A DNA stretch of 64,000 bases from ZC4RG29 sp964521255 (lineage in GTDB: Bacteria > Bacteroidota > Bacteroidia > Cytophagales > Cyclobacteriaceae), in the NCBI GenBank assembly GCA_964521255.1, contig CAZFRM010000003.1, positions 248,001 through 312,000 of the forward strand, read 5' to 3'. The notes under the pieces are model-generated. The model worked only from the letters and a program-made list of their open reading frames with translations, was not told the origin of the DNA and did not search any database. The position numbers and the translations under genes are program-made. Positions 18,619-27,796 of this stretch are shown one piece after another; the stretch's first letter is position 1; every line of letters begins with the position of its first letter.

Positions 18619-18694
18619 GGTTGTTCTTTTATAGTGGTTGTTTCTATATTAAAAAGTTTAAAGTTCAATTTTCAATGTCTTTTTTTATTTAATC

Positions 18695-18750
18695 GTCATT
18701 GGTCAAAAGTCATTAGTAAGAGCATTTCCAATGACCATTGACTAATGACT
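18695..18750. repeat. Nested inverted repeat between ftsQ and ftsA
   Basis: AGTCATTAGT (18709-18718) pairs perfectly with ACTAATGACT (18741-18750), and GTCATTGG (18695-18702) with CCAATGAC (18728-18735). The units resemble each other, suggesting a short self-complementary repeat. It sits immediately after the ftsQ stop codon in the transcript, where it could form a hairpin or protect mRNA ends. Function is inference. Confidence 0.6.
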
Positions 18751-18753
18751 ATT

Positions 18754-19521
18754 TTATTCCGCCACAATCTGTCCTTCATATTCAAGGTTTATACGTTTAT
18801 ATTTATTCCATCCCACACGAGGGAGAATTTCTTTATAATAGATCGTTAGCTTCTTAAATTTTAAATCAAGGTTTTCAGGTTTTCCAAATTCTATTAACTC
18901 ACCACCAACCTGGGGAAAAATTGAAATCCGTGCTTTGCTATCCATATCAAGCTGAGCTATTTGTGCCCGCCAGAAGTCATTACCATGAATAACATGTAGC
19001 ATTTCCATTAGTCCCTTTCCCTCTTCTGATTCATTCAAATTTTGCATTTGCGAAATCTTGCGAACATAGGGGCCACTTACTAAAATGACCCGGGGAGTGA
19101 ATTTCTCAGACACAGGCAGAACTGTACCATCCTCTGCTATGTAACCATCAGGGCCATCGTTACTAACCATCCTTGCAATAGGCCTTCTTAAATTCACTTT
19201 CACTACAAGATTCCCTTTTAAATCACTATAGATGTCAGCATTTTCGACAAACCGGTTAAGGCTGATTCTTCCTTCCAACTCACGTAAATCAATTTCGTTA
19301 AGACTTGCACCCGTTAAATTCTCCTGGTTCAATTTCATAAGCCTTGTCACATCATCTTCCGTTAGAAAATGATTATCAGCTATATTTTCAATCCTGATCA
19401 CCAAATCGTGTATCGTTACATTGCTCTGTTTACGTTCACTGAAAGCAATCAACAAACCTACCAGCACCACCGCACTCAAAATTTTTATTTCACGCTTAAT
19501 ATTGAATTTAAACTTCATCAT
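18754..19521 (-). CDS. ftsQ: Cell division protein FtsQ/DivIB
   Basis: A 255-residue single-span protein. A short cytoplasmic N-terminus (MMKFKFNIKREIK) is followed by a membrane span (ILSAVVLVGLLIAF, about 14-28), then a periplasmic POTRA-like domain (DLVIRIENIADNHFLTEDDV) and the beta domain containing VKVNLRRPIARMVS and GYIAEDGTVLPVS, which is diagnostic for FtsQ. It links Z-ring components to septal peptidoglycan synthases. Its start codon overlaps the murC stop (ATGATGA), which suggests translational coupling. Confidence 0.93.
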   Translation of the reverse strand: MMKFKFNIKREIKILSAVVLVGLLIAFSERKQSNVTIHDLVIRIENIADNHFLTEDDVTRLMKLNQENLTGASLNEIDLRELEGRISLNRFVENADIYSDLKGNLVVKVNLRRPIARMVSNDGPDGYIAEDGTVLPVSEKFTPRVILVSGPYVRKISQMQNLNESEEGKGLMEMLHVIHGNDFWRAQIAQLDMDSKARISIFPQVGGELIEFGKPENLDLKFKKLTIYYKEILPRVGWNKYKRINLEYEGQIVAE

Positions 19522-20912
19522 TTTCCGTAACGTCTATTCAACATTTCTTTAATTGGCGTAATGAATGTGTCGATATCTCCTGCACCTATCGTAGCGATCA
19601 CTTCCAAATCCATCCGTTCCAGTTTCTCCATCAAATCTTTTTTGCTACACCTTATCTTAGCAGGAGAAGTAACTTTTTTCATAATCAAGTCGGCATCAAT
19701 TCCTGGTATGGGTTGTTCTCTTGCAGGATAAATATCCATCAGCACAAGTTCATCCGCGAGGCTGAGGCTCTGTGAAAAACCTTCAGCAAAATCACGTGTT
19801 CGTGTAAAGAGATGAGGTTGAAAAACAACGGTAAGTTTACGATTTGGATAAAGCGATCGCATAGACTTTAAGAACGCTTCAATCTCCGCCGGGTGATGTG
19901 CATAGTCATCTACGAAAACAACCTTGTCATTTCTTATGATGAACTCAAATCTCCTCTTCACACCACGGAAAGAAGAAAGCGCTTGCTTAATGGTGGGTAT
20001 CTCAACACCGCATAAATGTGCGGCGATGGAAGCGGCCATTGCATTTTCAACATTATGAAAACCAGGGACACCAAGCCTAATGTGTTCAACTGTAGCAAAT
20101 CCATGCAAGTCAAATTCAAAAAATCCGCTCTTCACGGTAATGTTGCTGGTAAAAAATTGTCCCTGGCTCATGCCATAAGTATTTTTGGTGACGTGTCCCA
20201 CATCGTTCGCCAATATCTCAGCGATTGATTCGTGAACGATAAGAGAACCGCCACTATTAATCTGTTTGATAAAATCTTTAAAGGAGATAATTACATTATT
20301 GTGATCCCCGTAAATATCAAGATGATCTGCATCAGCCGATGTTACGATGGCAATCTCAGGAAACAGCCGTAAGAAAGAGCGATCAAATTCATCTGCCTCT
20401 GCTACTACAATTGTTTCTTTGCTTACATCGCCCTGCATCACAAGATTAGATTCATAGTTCGCGGTAATGCCTCCCAAAAATGCTACCATGTCTTTCCCAG
20501 CTTCCTTCAAAATATGAGCAACCATTGAAGATGTAGTGGTCTTTCCATGCGTACCAGCAACAGCAACAGTTTTATATCCCTCTGTTATCAATCCCAACAC
20601 CTCTGAACGTTTCATAATGGTGTAGCCACTATCCTTTAAGTAATTATATTCAAGATGATCTTTCGGAATAGCCGGTGTGAATACAACCAAAGTTTTTTCT
20701 TTTTGCTCACGCACCTCAGCAGGAATGTTATCAACATCATCATCAAAATGTATCATCATTCCTTCATTCGAAAGTTCATCAGTAAGTTTGGTTGATGTGC
20801 GATCGTAGCCAGAAACATGATTTCCTTTTTTCAGAAACCAACGTGCCAGGGCGCTCATACCTATTCCACCGATGCCCAGAAAATAAATGTTATCGTATTG
20901 GTCGAGCTTCAC
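19518..20912 (-). CDS. murC: UDP-N-acetylmuramate--L-alanine ligase MurC
   Basis: A 464-residue Mur ligase, normal length. The N-terminal nucleotide fold begins YFLGIGGIGMSALARWF, the ATP-binding P-loop is VAVAGTHGKTTTSSMV, and the C-terminal domain contains FVDDYAHHPAEIEAFL, a MurC hallmark. It adds L-Ala to UDP-MurNAc in the cytoplasm, the first amino acid of the peptidoglycan stem. It starts on the base next to the murG stop codon and overlaps the ftsQ start, so the three genes are coupled. Confidence 0.97.
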   Translation of the reverse strand: MKLDQYDNIYFLGIGGIGMSALARWFLKKGNHVSGYDRTSTKLTDELSNEGMMIHFDDDVDNIPAEVREQKEKTLVVFTPAIPKDHLEYNYLKDSGYTIMKRSEVLGLITEGYKTVAVAGTHGKTTTSSMVAHILKEAGKDMVAFLGGITANYESNLVMQGDVSKETIVVAEADEFDRSFLRLFPEIAIVTSADADHLDIYGDHNNVIISFKDFIKQINSGGSLIVHESIAEILANDVGHVTKNTYGMSQGQFFTSNITVKSGFFEFDLHGFATVEHIRLGVPGFHNVENAMAASIAAHLCGVEIPTIKQALSSFRGVKRRFEFIIRNDKVVFVDDYAHHPAEIEAFLKSMRSLYPNRKLTVVFQPHLFTRTRDFAEGFSQSLSLADELVLMDIYPAREQPIPGIDADLIMKKVTSPAKIRCSKKDLMEKLERMDLEVIATIGAGDIDTFITPIKEMLNRRYGK

Positions 20913-22022
20913 TTATTTTATTAATTGTTCAATTTCATTTACAATATCCCGTGTAGCATTTGGCTTAGCGAGCAAAGCAATGTTGTCACTCAATTTTTTT
21001 GTCAGCTTTGAATCAAAAATTAACTTCAGCGCTTCGTCAACGAGTTGATCCATCGCTTCCTTATCCTTCACCAAAACTGCAGCCTCTCTTTCCACTAATG
21101 CCATTGCATTTTTTGTTTGATGATCCTCAGCAACATTGGGCGACGGAACTAATATGCAAGGCTTTTTGGCAATGCATAATTCTGAAACGGCCAATGCACC
21201 GGAACGGGAAATAACAACATCGGCAGCAGCGTAAGCTAAGTCCATCTCCTTTACAAAATCCCTGACACGGATGCGTCTCAAATCATATTGCTTTAATTTC
21301 CCCTGATAAGAGTCATAATAACTCTTACCTGTTTGCCATATAACCTGAATCTGTGCCGCTATTAATTTTTCAATACCGGCCAGTATACTTTCATTTATTG
21401 TTCTCGCGCCCAGGCTTCCTCCAATTATTAAAAGAGTTTTGCTATCCTCAGTAAAACCAAAATGCATAAGCCCCTCATCACGCTTGTTACGCATATTAAG
21501 AATATCCTTTCTTACAGGATTGCCCGTGATGACAACCTTCTCCTTAGGAAAGTATTTTTCCATTCCTTCGTAAGCGACACAAACCTTATTTACTTTTCCT
21601 GCAACTTGTTTATTGGTCAATCCCGCGAATGAATTTTGTTCTTGAATGACAGATGAAATTTTTCTTTTAGTAGCTGCCAGTAAAATGGGGCCGCTCGCAT
21701 AGCCTCCTGTTCCAACAACAACATGTGGCTTAAAATTTTTAACGATTGATCCCGCCTTGATATAACTTACAAGCAACTTCACAGGAAAAAGAAGATTTGA
21801 CAGTGTGAGTTTTCTTTGAAGACCACTGATCCACAAACCTATGATCTCATAACCAGCCTCCGGTACACGTGTCATTTCCATCCTGCCCTTTGCACCAACA
21901 AATAAAATTTTTGCTTCCGGATGCCGCTCGCGAAATTCATTAGCAATAGCAACAGCAGGAAAAATATGTCCCCCTGTGCCTCCACCGCTAATGATTAATC
22001 GATATGGTTCCTTTGCTTTCAA
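20913..22022 (-). CDS. murG: UDP-N-acetylglucosamine transferase MurG
   Basis: A 369-residue GT28 glycosyltransferase. The N-terminal glycine loop is ISGGGTGGHIFPAVAIA, the second glycine motif is IIGGSLGARTINESI, and the donor-site region reads VISRSGALAVSELCIAKKP. It transfers GlcNAc to undecaprenyl-PP-MurNAc-pentapeptide (lipid I to lipid II) on the inner face of the cytoplasmic membrane. It is adjacent to murC and 55 bp after ftsW. Confidence 0.97.
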   Translation of the reverse strand: MKAKEPYRLIISGGGTGGHIFPAVAIANEFRERHPEAKILFVGAKGRMEMTRVPEAGYEIIGLWISGLQRKLTLSNLLFPVKLLVSYIKAGSIVKNFKPHVVVGTGGYASGPILLAATKRKISSVIQEQNSFAGLTNKQVAGKVNKVCVAYEGMEKYFPKEKVVITGNPVRKDILNMRNKRDEGLMHFGFTEDSKTLLIIGGSLGARTINESILAGIEKLIAAQIQVIWQTGKSYYDSYQGKLKQYDLRRIRVRDFVKEMDLAYAAADVVISRSGALAVSELCIAKKPCILVPSPNVAEDHQTKNAMALVEREAAVLVKDKEAMDQLVDEALKLIFDSKLTKKLSDNIALLAKPNATRDIVNEIEQLIK

Positions 22023-22077
22023 TTTATCTGCTCAAATATTAATTGGCACATCTTCTCATTAATTAATTGTTAATTGC

Positions 22078-23244
22078 TCAAGCTGCCTTCGCCATTTTAT
22101 TTTCTTTCATTTCTGTTTGAGCAAAAGATTCATCCTGATCACCACGACTCACACTTAAAATAATTCCGAGCGCAAGACCAGTGAAAACCATCGAAGTACC
22201 ACCCATTGAAATTAATGGCAATGGTTGGCCGGTGATGGGACCCAACCCAACCACTACCCCCATGTTTACCATTGCCTGACAAACGAGATCAAAACTTAAT
22301 CCCGCAGAGAGCAATCCTCCGAATGCCCGCTCACTATTATATGCTGCTTTCATACCACGATTCAAAAGCACCAGATATAAAACAATAAGAACAGCGCCAC
22401 CTACCATTCCATATTCTTCAATAAGTATAGCATAAATAAAATCAGAATAAGGATGGGGCAGAATGTTACGTTGATCACTGTTCCCTGGACCTTTTCCCAA
22501 TACCCCGCCAGTAGCCACTGCGATACGTGCATGCTTGGACTGAAAAGGAAGCTCTTTACCTTCCACAAAACTCGTGATCCGATTTCTCGCTGTTTCACTT
22601 CGAACGCCGAACTTTAATCCTAATGCTCCAAACAATACACCTACAAAAACCAGCATAGCCAGGTATTTTGCGGGAACCCGACCAATAAACATGATGAGCA
22701 TACAGGTTAACAATAAGAGAACAGCAGTTGAGAAATTCGTCAATGCAATGAGGCCACAAATCACGCCGCACCAGAAAAGCATAGGTATAAGAGATTCTTT
22801 AATGTCCTCAATATTTTGCTGACGCTTGGCCAGCATGCTCGCCAGGTTTACAATCAATGCAAGACTCGCAAAGTCAGACGGTTGAAAAGATGTATTTATG
22901 ATTGGAATTTGTATCCATCGTGATGCGTCATTGAGTGTGACTCCATTAGTAAAAGTGAAAATCAACAATGGAATACTTACTAATAATCCTACCTTCGACA
23001 ATTTTGAGTAATAGCGATAGTCAATCTTGTGAGCAAACCACATAGCCGCTAATCCAACAATAACGTGAAGTGTATGTGTTATAATTAACCGTTCCGGGCT
23101 TACTGTTCTCTTGTAGGCCAGCGTACCAATAGAACTGTAAACAATAAGTATGCTTATCAATGACAACGCAAATACCACTGCCCAGATAACTTTATCTCCT
23201 TTAAGATTAGCGTCCGCCCATGTTTTAATTTTCGCCGTCATCAC
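22078..23244 (-). CDS. ftsW: Lipid II polymerase FtsW (SEDS family)
   Basis: A 388-residue polytopic protein with about ten spans. SEDS features include the loop GVTLNDASRWIQIP, a central FVGRVPAKYLAML-like segment, HPYSDFIYAILIEEYGMVGG and GLGPITGQPLPLISMGGTSM near the C-terminus. FtsW polymerises glycan strands at the septum together with the class B PBP encoded upstream in the cluster. It follows the inserted four-helix-bundle gene by 24 bp. Confidence 0.95.
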   Translation of the reverse strand: MMTAKIKTWADANLKGDKVIWAVVFALSLISILIVYSSIGTLAYKRTVSPERLIITHTLHVIVGLAAMWFAHKIDYRYYSKLSKVGLLVSIPLLIFTFTNGVTLNDASRWIQIPIINTSFQPSDFASLALIVNLASMLAKRQQNIEDIKESLIPMLFWCGVICGLIALTNFSTAVLLLLTCMLIMFIGRVPAKYLAMLVFVGVLFGALGLKFGVRSETARNRITSFVEGKELPFQSKHARIAVATGGVLGKGPGNSDQRNILPHPYSDFIYAILIEEYGMVGGAVLIVLYLVLLNRGMKAAYNSERAFGGLLSAGLSFDLVCQAMVNMGVVVGLGPITGQPLPLISMGGTSMVFTGLALGIILSVSRGDQDESFAQTEMKENKMAKAA

Positions 23245-23268
23245 GTTGCAGTTTTAATTTCTGACTTA

Positions 23269-23631
23269 TTATTTTAATGCTTTGATATACGATTCCAATA
23301 GCGCAGAGACCTCTTCTGCCTCCGCGACTAACTTTTCTGTATCACCAAACCCCTGGTTATCAATTGTTATTAAGTAGTCAAGGCACTCTGATAAAGTGGA
23401 CTGAGAAATACTTAATAGTCTGAGTTGACGTTTTACCGTCCTTGATTCATACGTCTCAGCAATTAAAGAAGCAACGGATGTGGTGGATCTGATCAGCAAA
23501 GGAGTCAGGCCAAACATTTCTTCGTTAAGCGATTGTTTTCTGTACTTAAATACATTGAAAACAAACTGAAGAGATTTGTCCCATAAAATTCTTTTTTTCT
23601 TAGATGATTTTTTTCTCTTCATATTTTTCAT
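23269..23631 (-). CDS. Four-helix-bundle protein (23S rRNA intervening-sequence protein family)
   Basis: A 120-residue protein with a very basic N-terminus (MKNMKRKKSSKKKRILW) followed by four predicted helices. The core LLIRSTTSVASLIAETYES, then LRLLSISQSTLSECLDYLIT and the last helix VAEAEEVSALLESYIKALK, matches the small four-helix-bundle family first found in 23S rRNA intervening sequences and later in many variable chromosomal loci. It forms pentamers in known structures, but its function is unknown. It lies between murD (18 bp) and ftsW (24 bp) on the same strand, so it must be co-transcribed with cell-wall genes. The start could also be ATG 23622. Confidence 0.8.
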   Translation of the reverse strand: MKNMKRKKSSKKKRILWDKSLQFVFNVFKYRKQSLNEEMFGLTPLLIRSTTSVASLIAETYESRTVKRQLRLLSISQSTLSECLDYLITIDNQGFGDTEKLVAEAEEVSALLESYIKALK

Positions 23632-23649
23632 TTTGATTAGAAATTCATT

Positions 23650-25011
23650 TCAAACTTCTGCTCCTTCAACTTCTCTTTTTAACATTGTAACCGCTTCTCT
23701 GAATTGATCTCCACGATCTTCATAGTTTCTAAAAAGATCAAAACTCGCACAGGCAGGTGAAAGCAAAACAACATCACCCGCTTCAGCTTCATCAAGCGCC
23801 ATACGAACCAATTGCTTCACCTCCCGGGTTTCTTTTATGGACTTTACTACATCAGCAAAAGCTTTCTTTAATTTTTCATTATCCTTACCAAGACAAATAA
23901 GCGCTTTCACTTTTTGCCTTACCTGATCTTTAATAATGCTGTAGTCATTTCCTTTATCAATGCCACCGGCTATCCAGATCAAAGGGCGATCATAACTACC
24001 CAAGGCATATACAACAGAATCTACATTGGTAGCTTTTGAATCATTTACAAACTCAACACCTTTGATTGTTGCCACGGACTCAAGTCGATGAGGAGCATTC
24101 TTAAATGTTTTAAGGCCGTCCTTAATAGCATCCAAACTTGCTCCTGCAAAGTGTGCTGCAGAAACTGCTGCCATGGTGTTGATAAGATTATGCGGACCCA
24201 CCAATGTAGTTTCATCCTGTGCTATTCTAAATTTATCCCCGAGTGAAAAATTCATTTTTTCTCCATCAAAATATGCGCGCGCTGTAGAATCCGGATGTAA
24301 CGAAACGTCAATTTGATTGGGTATTACTTTTCGCTTGATGATCTCATCTTTAATTATTTTATCATCAGCATAATAAATAAAATGCTGATCAGCCTTCATG
24401 TTATTGATAAGGCGGAATTTTGAATTGATATAATTCTGCATTGAATACTCATACCGATCGAGGTGATCCGGAGTTATATTCAAAAGTATTCCAATCGATG
24501 GGTCAAAAAGTTTTGTGCCGTCAAGTTGGAAACTGCTGATCTCAAGTACATACCAATCGTAATTGCCTTTTTCAACTTCACGAGCAAAACTAAAACCGAC
24601 GTTTCCTACCAATGCAACCTTAAAACCTGCTGACTTCATCAGATGATAGGTTAGTAAGGTTGTTGTTGTTTTTCCGTTGGTTCCTGTGATAGCAATCACA
24701 TTTCCTTTCGCATGACGGAATGCAAATTCCACTTCATCAATAATTTCTATCGAAACAGCTCTTGCTTTCCTGATGATGTCAGCTTTGTCAGGAATGCCAG
24801 GACTTTTTATAATTAATTGAGCGCTTAAAATTTTTTCTTCAGTATGTTTCCCCTCTTCAAACTTCACATCCACATTACTCAGCTCATTCTTATACTTATC
24901 CTTAATGGATCCTTGATCAGAAACAAATACATCATATCCCTTAGCTTTCGCCAGGATTGCCGCACCTGTTCCGCTTTCACCTGCTCCTAATATGATGACA
25001 CGTTCCTTCAT
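23650..25011 (-). CDS. murD: UDP-N-acetylmuramoylalanine--D-glutamate ligase MurD
   Basis: A 453-residue Mur ligase. It starts MKERVIILGAGESGTGAAIL (ATG 25011), whose ATG overlaps the TGA stop of mraY, which makes this start far more likely than an extension 18 codons upstream lying inside mraY. The P-loop is ITGTNGKTTTTLLTYH, followed by EISSFQLDG, NITPDHLDRYEY, FVNDSKATNVDS, and near the end LLSPACASFDLF, a MurD signature. It adds D-Glu to UDP-MurNAc-L-Ala. It is coupled to mraY by the 4-bp overlap. Confidence 0.97.
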   Translation of the reverse strand: MKERVIILGAGESGTGAAILAKAKGYDVFVSDQGSIKDKYKNELSNVDVKFEEGKHTEEKILSAQLIIKSPGIPDKADIIRKARAVSIEIIDEVEFAFRHAKGNVIAITGTNGKTTTTLLTYHLMKSAGFKVALVGNVGFSFAREVEKGNYDWYVLEISSFQLDGTKLFDPSIGILLNITPDHLDRYEYSMQNYINSKFRLINNMKADQHFIYYADDKIIKDEIIKRKVIPNQIDVSLHPDSTARAYFDGEKMNFSLGDKFRIAQDETTLVGPHNLINTMAAVSAAHFAGASLDAIKDGLKTFKNAPHRLESVATIKGVEFVNDSKATNVDSVVYALGSYDRPLIWIAGGIDKGNDYSIIKDQVRQKVKALICLGKDNEKLKKAFADVVKSIKETREVKQLVRMALDEAEAGDVVLLSPACASFDLFRNYEDRGDQFREAVTMLKREVEGAEV

Positions 25012-26240
25012 CTCAGTTTTAAAGTCGCGAGTGTTAGTATGGCTAATAAAATTCCTACGATCCAAAACCGTGTTACAATTTTAGCTTCAGGAATATTCTT
25101 CTTTTGATAATGGTGATGCAAAGGAGACATCAAAAAGACTCTCCTTCCCTCGCCGTATTTCTTTTTGGTGTATTTGAAATAAAACACCTGGATTACCACA
25201 GATAAGTTTTCAATTAAGAATATTCCGCAAAGAACCGGAATGAGAATTTCCTTTCTTACGGCCAAAGCAAGTACTGCAATAATTCCTCCCAGTGTCAAGC
25301 TTCCGGTATCACCCATAAATACCTGGGCTGGATAAGCGTTATACCAGAGAAATCCCAAACATGCCCCAACGAAAGCGGTACAAAAAATTACCAGCTCTGA
25401 CAGATTGGGTATGTACATTATATTTAGATAGTTACTGAAGTCAATACGACCGGAAAGGTAAGCCAGTGTAGCCAACGTTAGTCCGATAATTCCCGATGTA
25501 CCTGCTGCAAGGCCATCAATTCCATCTGTTATGTTTGCTCCATTTGAAACAGCCGTGATGATGATAATCACAACAGCCACATACAAAACCCAGGTGAATT
25601 CGGAAGGAAGGAATGGAATTATTTCTCCATAATCCAATTCATTGTTCTTGAAAAATGGTACTGTAGTTTTCGTCGACTTCACATCTCTGTAGTCCATGCG
25701 TCCATCCATTTCTTCTTGCGATACTTCCTCCTGAAGCATAGCCACTGAACGAGGACCAACTTCACGAACAACCACATGATCATTGAAATAAAGCGTAAGG
25801 CCGACAATCAACCCAAGACCCACCTGGCCCACGATCTTAAATTTCCCGGCCAAGCCTTTCTTATCTTTCTTAAATACTTTGATGTAGTCGTCAAGAAATC
25901 CAATCAACCCCAGCCATACCGTTGTAACGATCAACAGGACAACATATACATTTTGAATTTTGGCAAACAAAAGAGTAGGTATAAGAATAGCTGCGATCAT
26001 AATTAGTCCACCCATGGTAGGTGTACCTTTCTTTTCAATCTGTCCTTGTAACCCCAGGTCACGAATATCTTCGCCAACCTGTTTCTTCCTTAAGAAACTT
26101 ATCAGGCTCTTTCCAAAAAAGATTGTGATCAGCAAAGAAAAGAATGCTGCCATACCCGCGCGGAAAGAAATGTATTGAAACACGCCCGCTCCCGCAAGGT
26201 CAAATTCTTTGTCTAGATAGTCGAACAAATAGTATAGCAT
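25008..26240 (-). CDS. mraY: Phospho-N-acetylmuramoyl-pentapeptide transferase MraY
   Basis: A 410-residue integral membrane enzyme with about ten spans. Motifs include KKGTPTMGGLIMIAAILIPT, the catalytic DD in FLDDYIKVFKKDKKGLAGKF, NGANITDGIDGLAAGTSG, GDTGSLTLGGIIAVLAL and the C-terminal SPLHHHYQKK, all diagnostic. An extra ~50-residue segment between two spans explains the length relative to E. coli (360 aa), as in other Bacteroidota. It makes lipid I at the inner membrane. It overlaps murD by 4 bp and follows murE by 18 bp. Confidence 0.98.
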   Translation of the reverse strand: MLYYLFDYLDKEFDLAGAGVFQYISFRAGMAAFFSLLITIFFGKSLISFLRKKQVGEDIRDLGLQGQIEKKGTPTMGGLIMIAAILIPTLLFAKIQNVYVVLLIVTTVWLGLIGFLDDYIKVFKKDKKGLAGKFKIVGQVGLGLIVGLTLYFNDHVVVREVGPRSVAMLQEEVSQEEMDGRMDYRDVKSTKTTVPFFKNNELDYGEIIPFLPSEFTWVLYVAVVIIIITAVSNGANITDGIDGLAAGTSGIIGLTLATLAYLSGRIDFSNYLNIMYIPNLSELVIFCTAFVGACLGFLWYNAYPAQVFMGDTGSLTLGGIIAVLALAVRKEILIPVLCGIFLIENLSVVIQVFYFKYTKKKYGEGRRVFLMSPLHHHYQKKNIPEAKIVTRFWIVGILLAILTLATLKLR

Positions 26241-26258
26241 CTAGTTAGTTTCCTGTAG

Positions 26259-27722
26259 CTAATTAATTAGTAATTCCATCATCCTCCTCACCACTTCCTT
26301 ATCATCAAAAGGGTATTTCACTCCTTTTATCTCCTGGTATGTTTCATGTCCTTTACCGGCGACAAGAAGAATATCTTTTTCTTTTGCCATCATGCAGGCC
26401 GTCTTAATCGCTTCTTCGCGATCTGCAAGAACCAATGTCTTACGCGCTTCGGTTGGTGTAACACCTGTTTGCATATCTTTAATTATCTCCATCGGATCTT
26501 CATCGCGTGGATTATCTGACGTAAGAATAACCTTATCGCTAAGCTTGCATGCAATGGAAGCCATCAAAGGGCGTTTCGTCTTGTCGCGATTACCACCGCA
26601 GCCAACGACTGTTATCACTTGCTCATTTCCTGAACGAAATTGTGCTATCGTCTCCAGTACATTCTTCAGCGCATCCGGAGTATGAGCATAATCAACGATG
26701 GCTGTGACTTTAGCGCCGGGCGTAACTAATTCAAATCTGCCTGGCGCCCCACTTAGTGATGACAGATGACGCAACGCCTCATCTGAATCTTCACCCAACA
26801 AAACAGCAGCACCATATGCGCCCAGAATGTTGTAGGCATTGAAGTCACCAATCAGTTTGAACCACACACTCTTGCCGCCAATCTCCAGTTCAAGGCCTTC
26901 AATAGAATTCGTGATAATCCTGGCTTTGAAATCAGTCATCTTTTTCAAACCGAATGTATTCTTGCCGGCCTTTGTGTTCTGAAGCATAACCATCCCGCGC
27001 TTATCGTCAGCATTGACTAGCGCAAAAGCATCAGATGGCAGTTCATCAAAAAATTTCTTCTTTGCTTTTATGTAGTTTTCAAATGTCTTGTGATAGTCCA
27101 GGTGGTCGTGTGTGATGTTTGTGAAAATTCCTCCCGAAAATTTCAATCCGGCTATACGCTCCTGGTCTACAGCATGCGAACTCACTTCCATAAAAACATG
27201 GGAACAGTTTGCGTCCAGCATGCTCTTTAATAATTCATTCAGTTGAATAGGATCAGGTGTTGTATGGGTAGCGTAGACATCTTTATCCACAATTTTATTC
27301 ACAACTGTGGATAACAATCCTGAACGGTGGCCCAATGTGCTGAACAAGCTATGCAAAAGAGTAGCTGTTGTTGTTTTGCCGTTGGTTCCCGTAACACCCG
27401 TGAGCTTCAATTTTTCAGAAGGATTACCATAGAAATTAGCAGCGATAACGCCTAACGCCTGGGCACTGCTTTTCACAGTAACATAAGTCACCTTATCAGC
27501 AACTAAATCAGGTAATGTCTCACAAACAATAGCACATGCCCCGCTTTCCACAGCTTTACCAAGAAAAGCATGACCATCACTAAGCGTTCCTTTTACTGCA
27601 ACGAATAAAAACCCGGGCTGAACTTTACGTGAATCAAAGCAAATTCCTTTTACTTCAACACCCATGTCACCATAGGTTGAAGTAAGCGAAACTTTGTACA
27701 GCAAATTCTTTAATTCAATCAT
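26259..27722 (-). CDS. murE: UDP-MurNAc-tripeptide synthetase MurE (meso-diaminopimelate type)
   Basis: A 487-residue Mur ligase beginning MIELKNLLYKVSLTSTYGD at ATG 27722. An extension 13 codons upstream (MAGLMGRER) is not family-like and is rejected. The P-loop is GVTGTNGKTTTATLLHSL, and the substrate motif SDNPRDEDP identifies the meso-diaminopimelate-adding form, in keeping with a Gram-negative wall. KGHETYQEIKGVKYPFDD lies near the C-terminus. It works in the cytoplasm after MurC and MurD. murF is not in this cluster, which is normal for the phylum. Confidence 0.97.
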   Translation of the reverse strand: MIELKNLLYKVSLTSTYGDMGVEVKGICFDSRKVQPGFLFVAVKGTLSDGHAFLGKAVESGACAIVCETLPDLVADKVTYVTVKSSAQALGVIAANFYGNPSEKLKLTGVTGTNGKTTTATLLHSLFSTLGHRSGLLSTVVNKIVDKDVYATHTTPDPIQLNELLKSMLDANCSHVFMEVSSHAVDQERIAGLKFSGGIFTNITHDHLDYHKTFENYIKAKKKFFDELPSDAFALVNADDKRGMVMLQNTKAGKNTFGLKKMTDFKARIITNSIEGLELEIGGKSVWFKLIGDFNAYNILGAYGAAVLLGEDSDEALRHLSSLSGAPGRFELVTPGAKVTAIVDYAHTPDALKNVLETIAQFRSGNEQVITVVGCGGNRDKTKRPLMASIACKLSDKVILTSDNPRDEDPMEIIKDMQTGVTPTEARKTLVLADREEAIKTACMMAKEKDILLVAGKGHETYQEIKGVKYPFDDKEVVRRMMELLIN

Positions 27723-27796
27723 TCCATTCTTAATTCTTTCCCTTCCCATCAGTCCCGCCACACAACGGGACTGAAGAGAAGAAGTAATCGTTAGTG

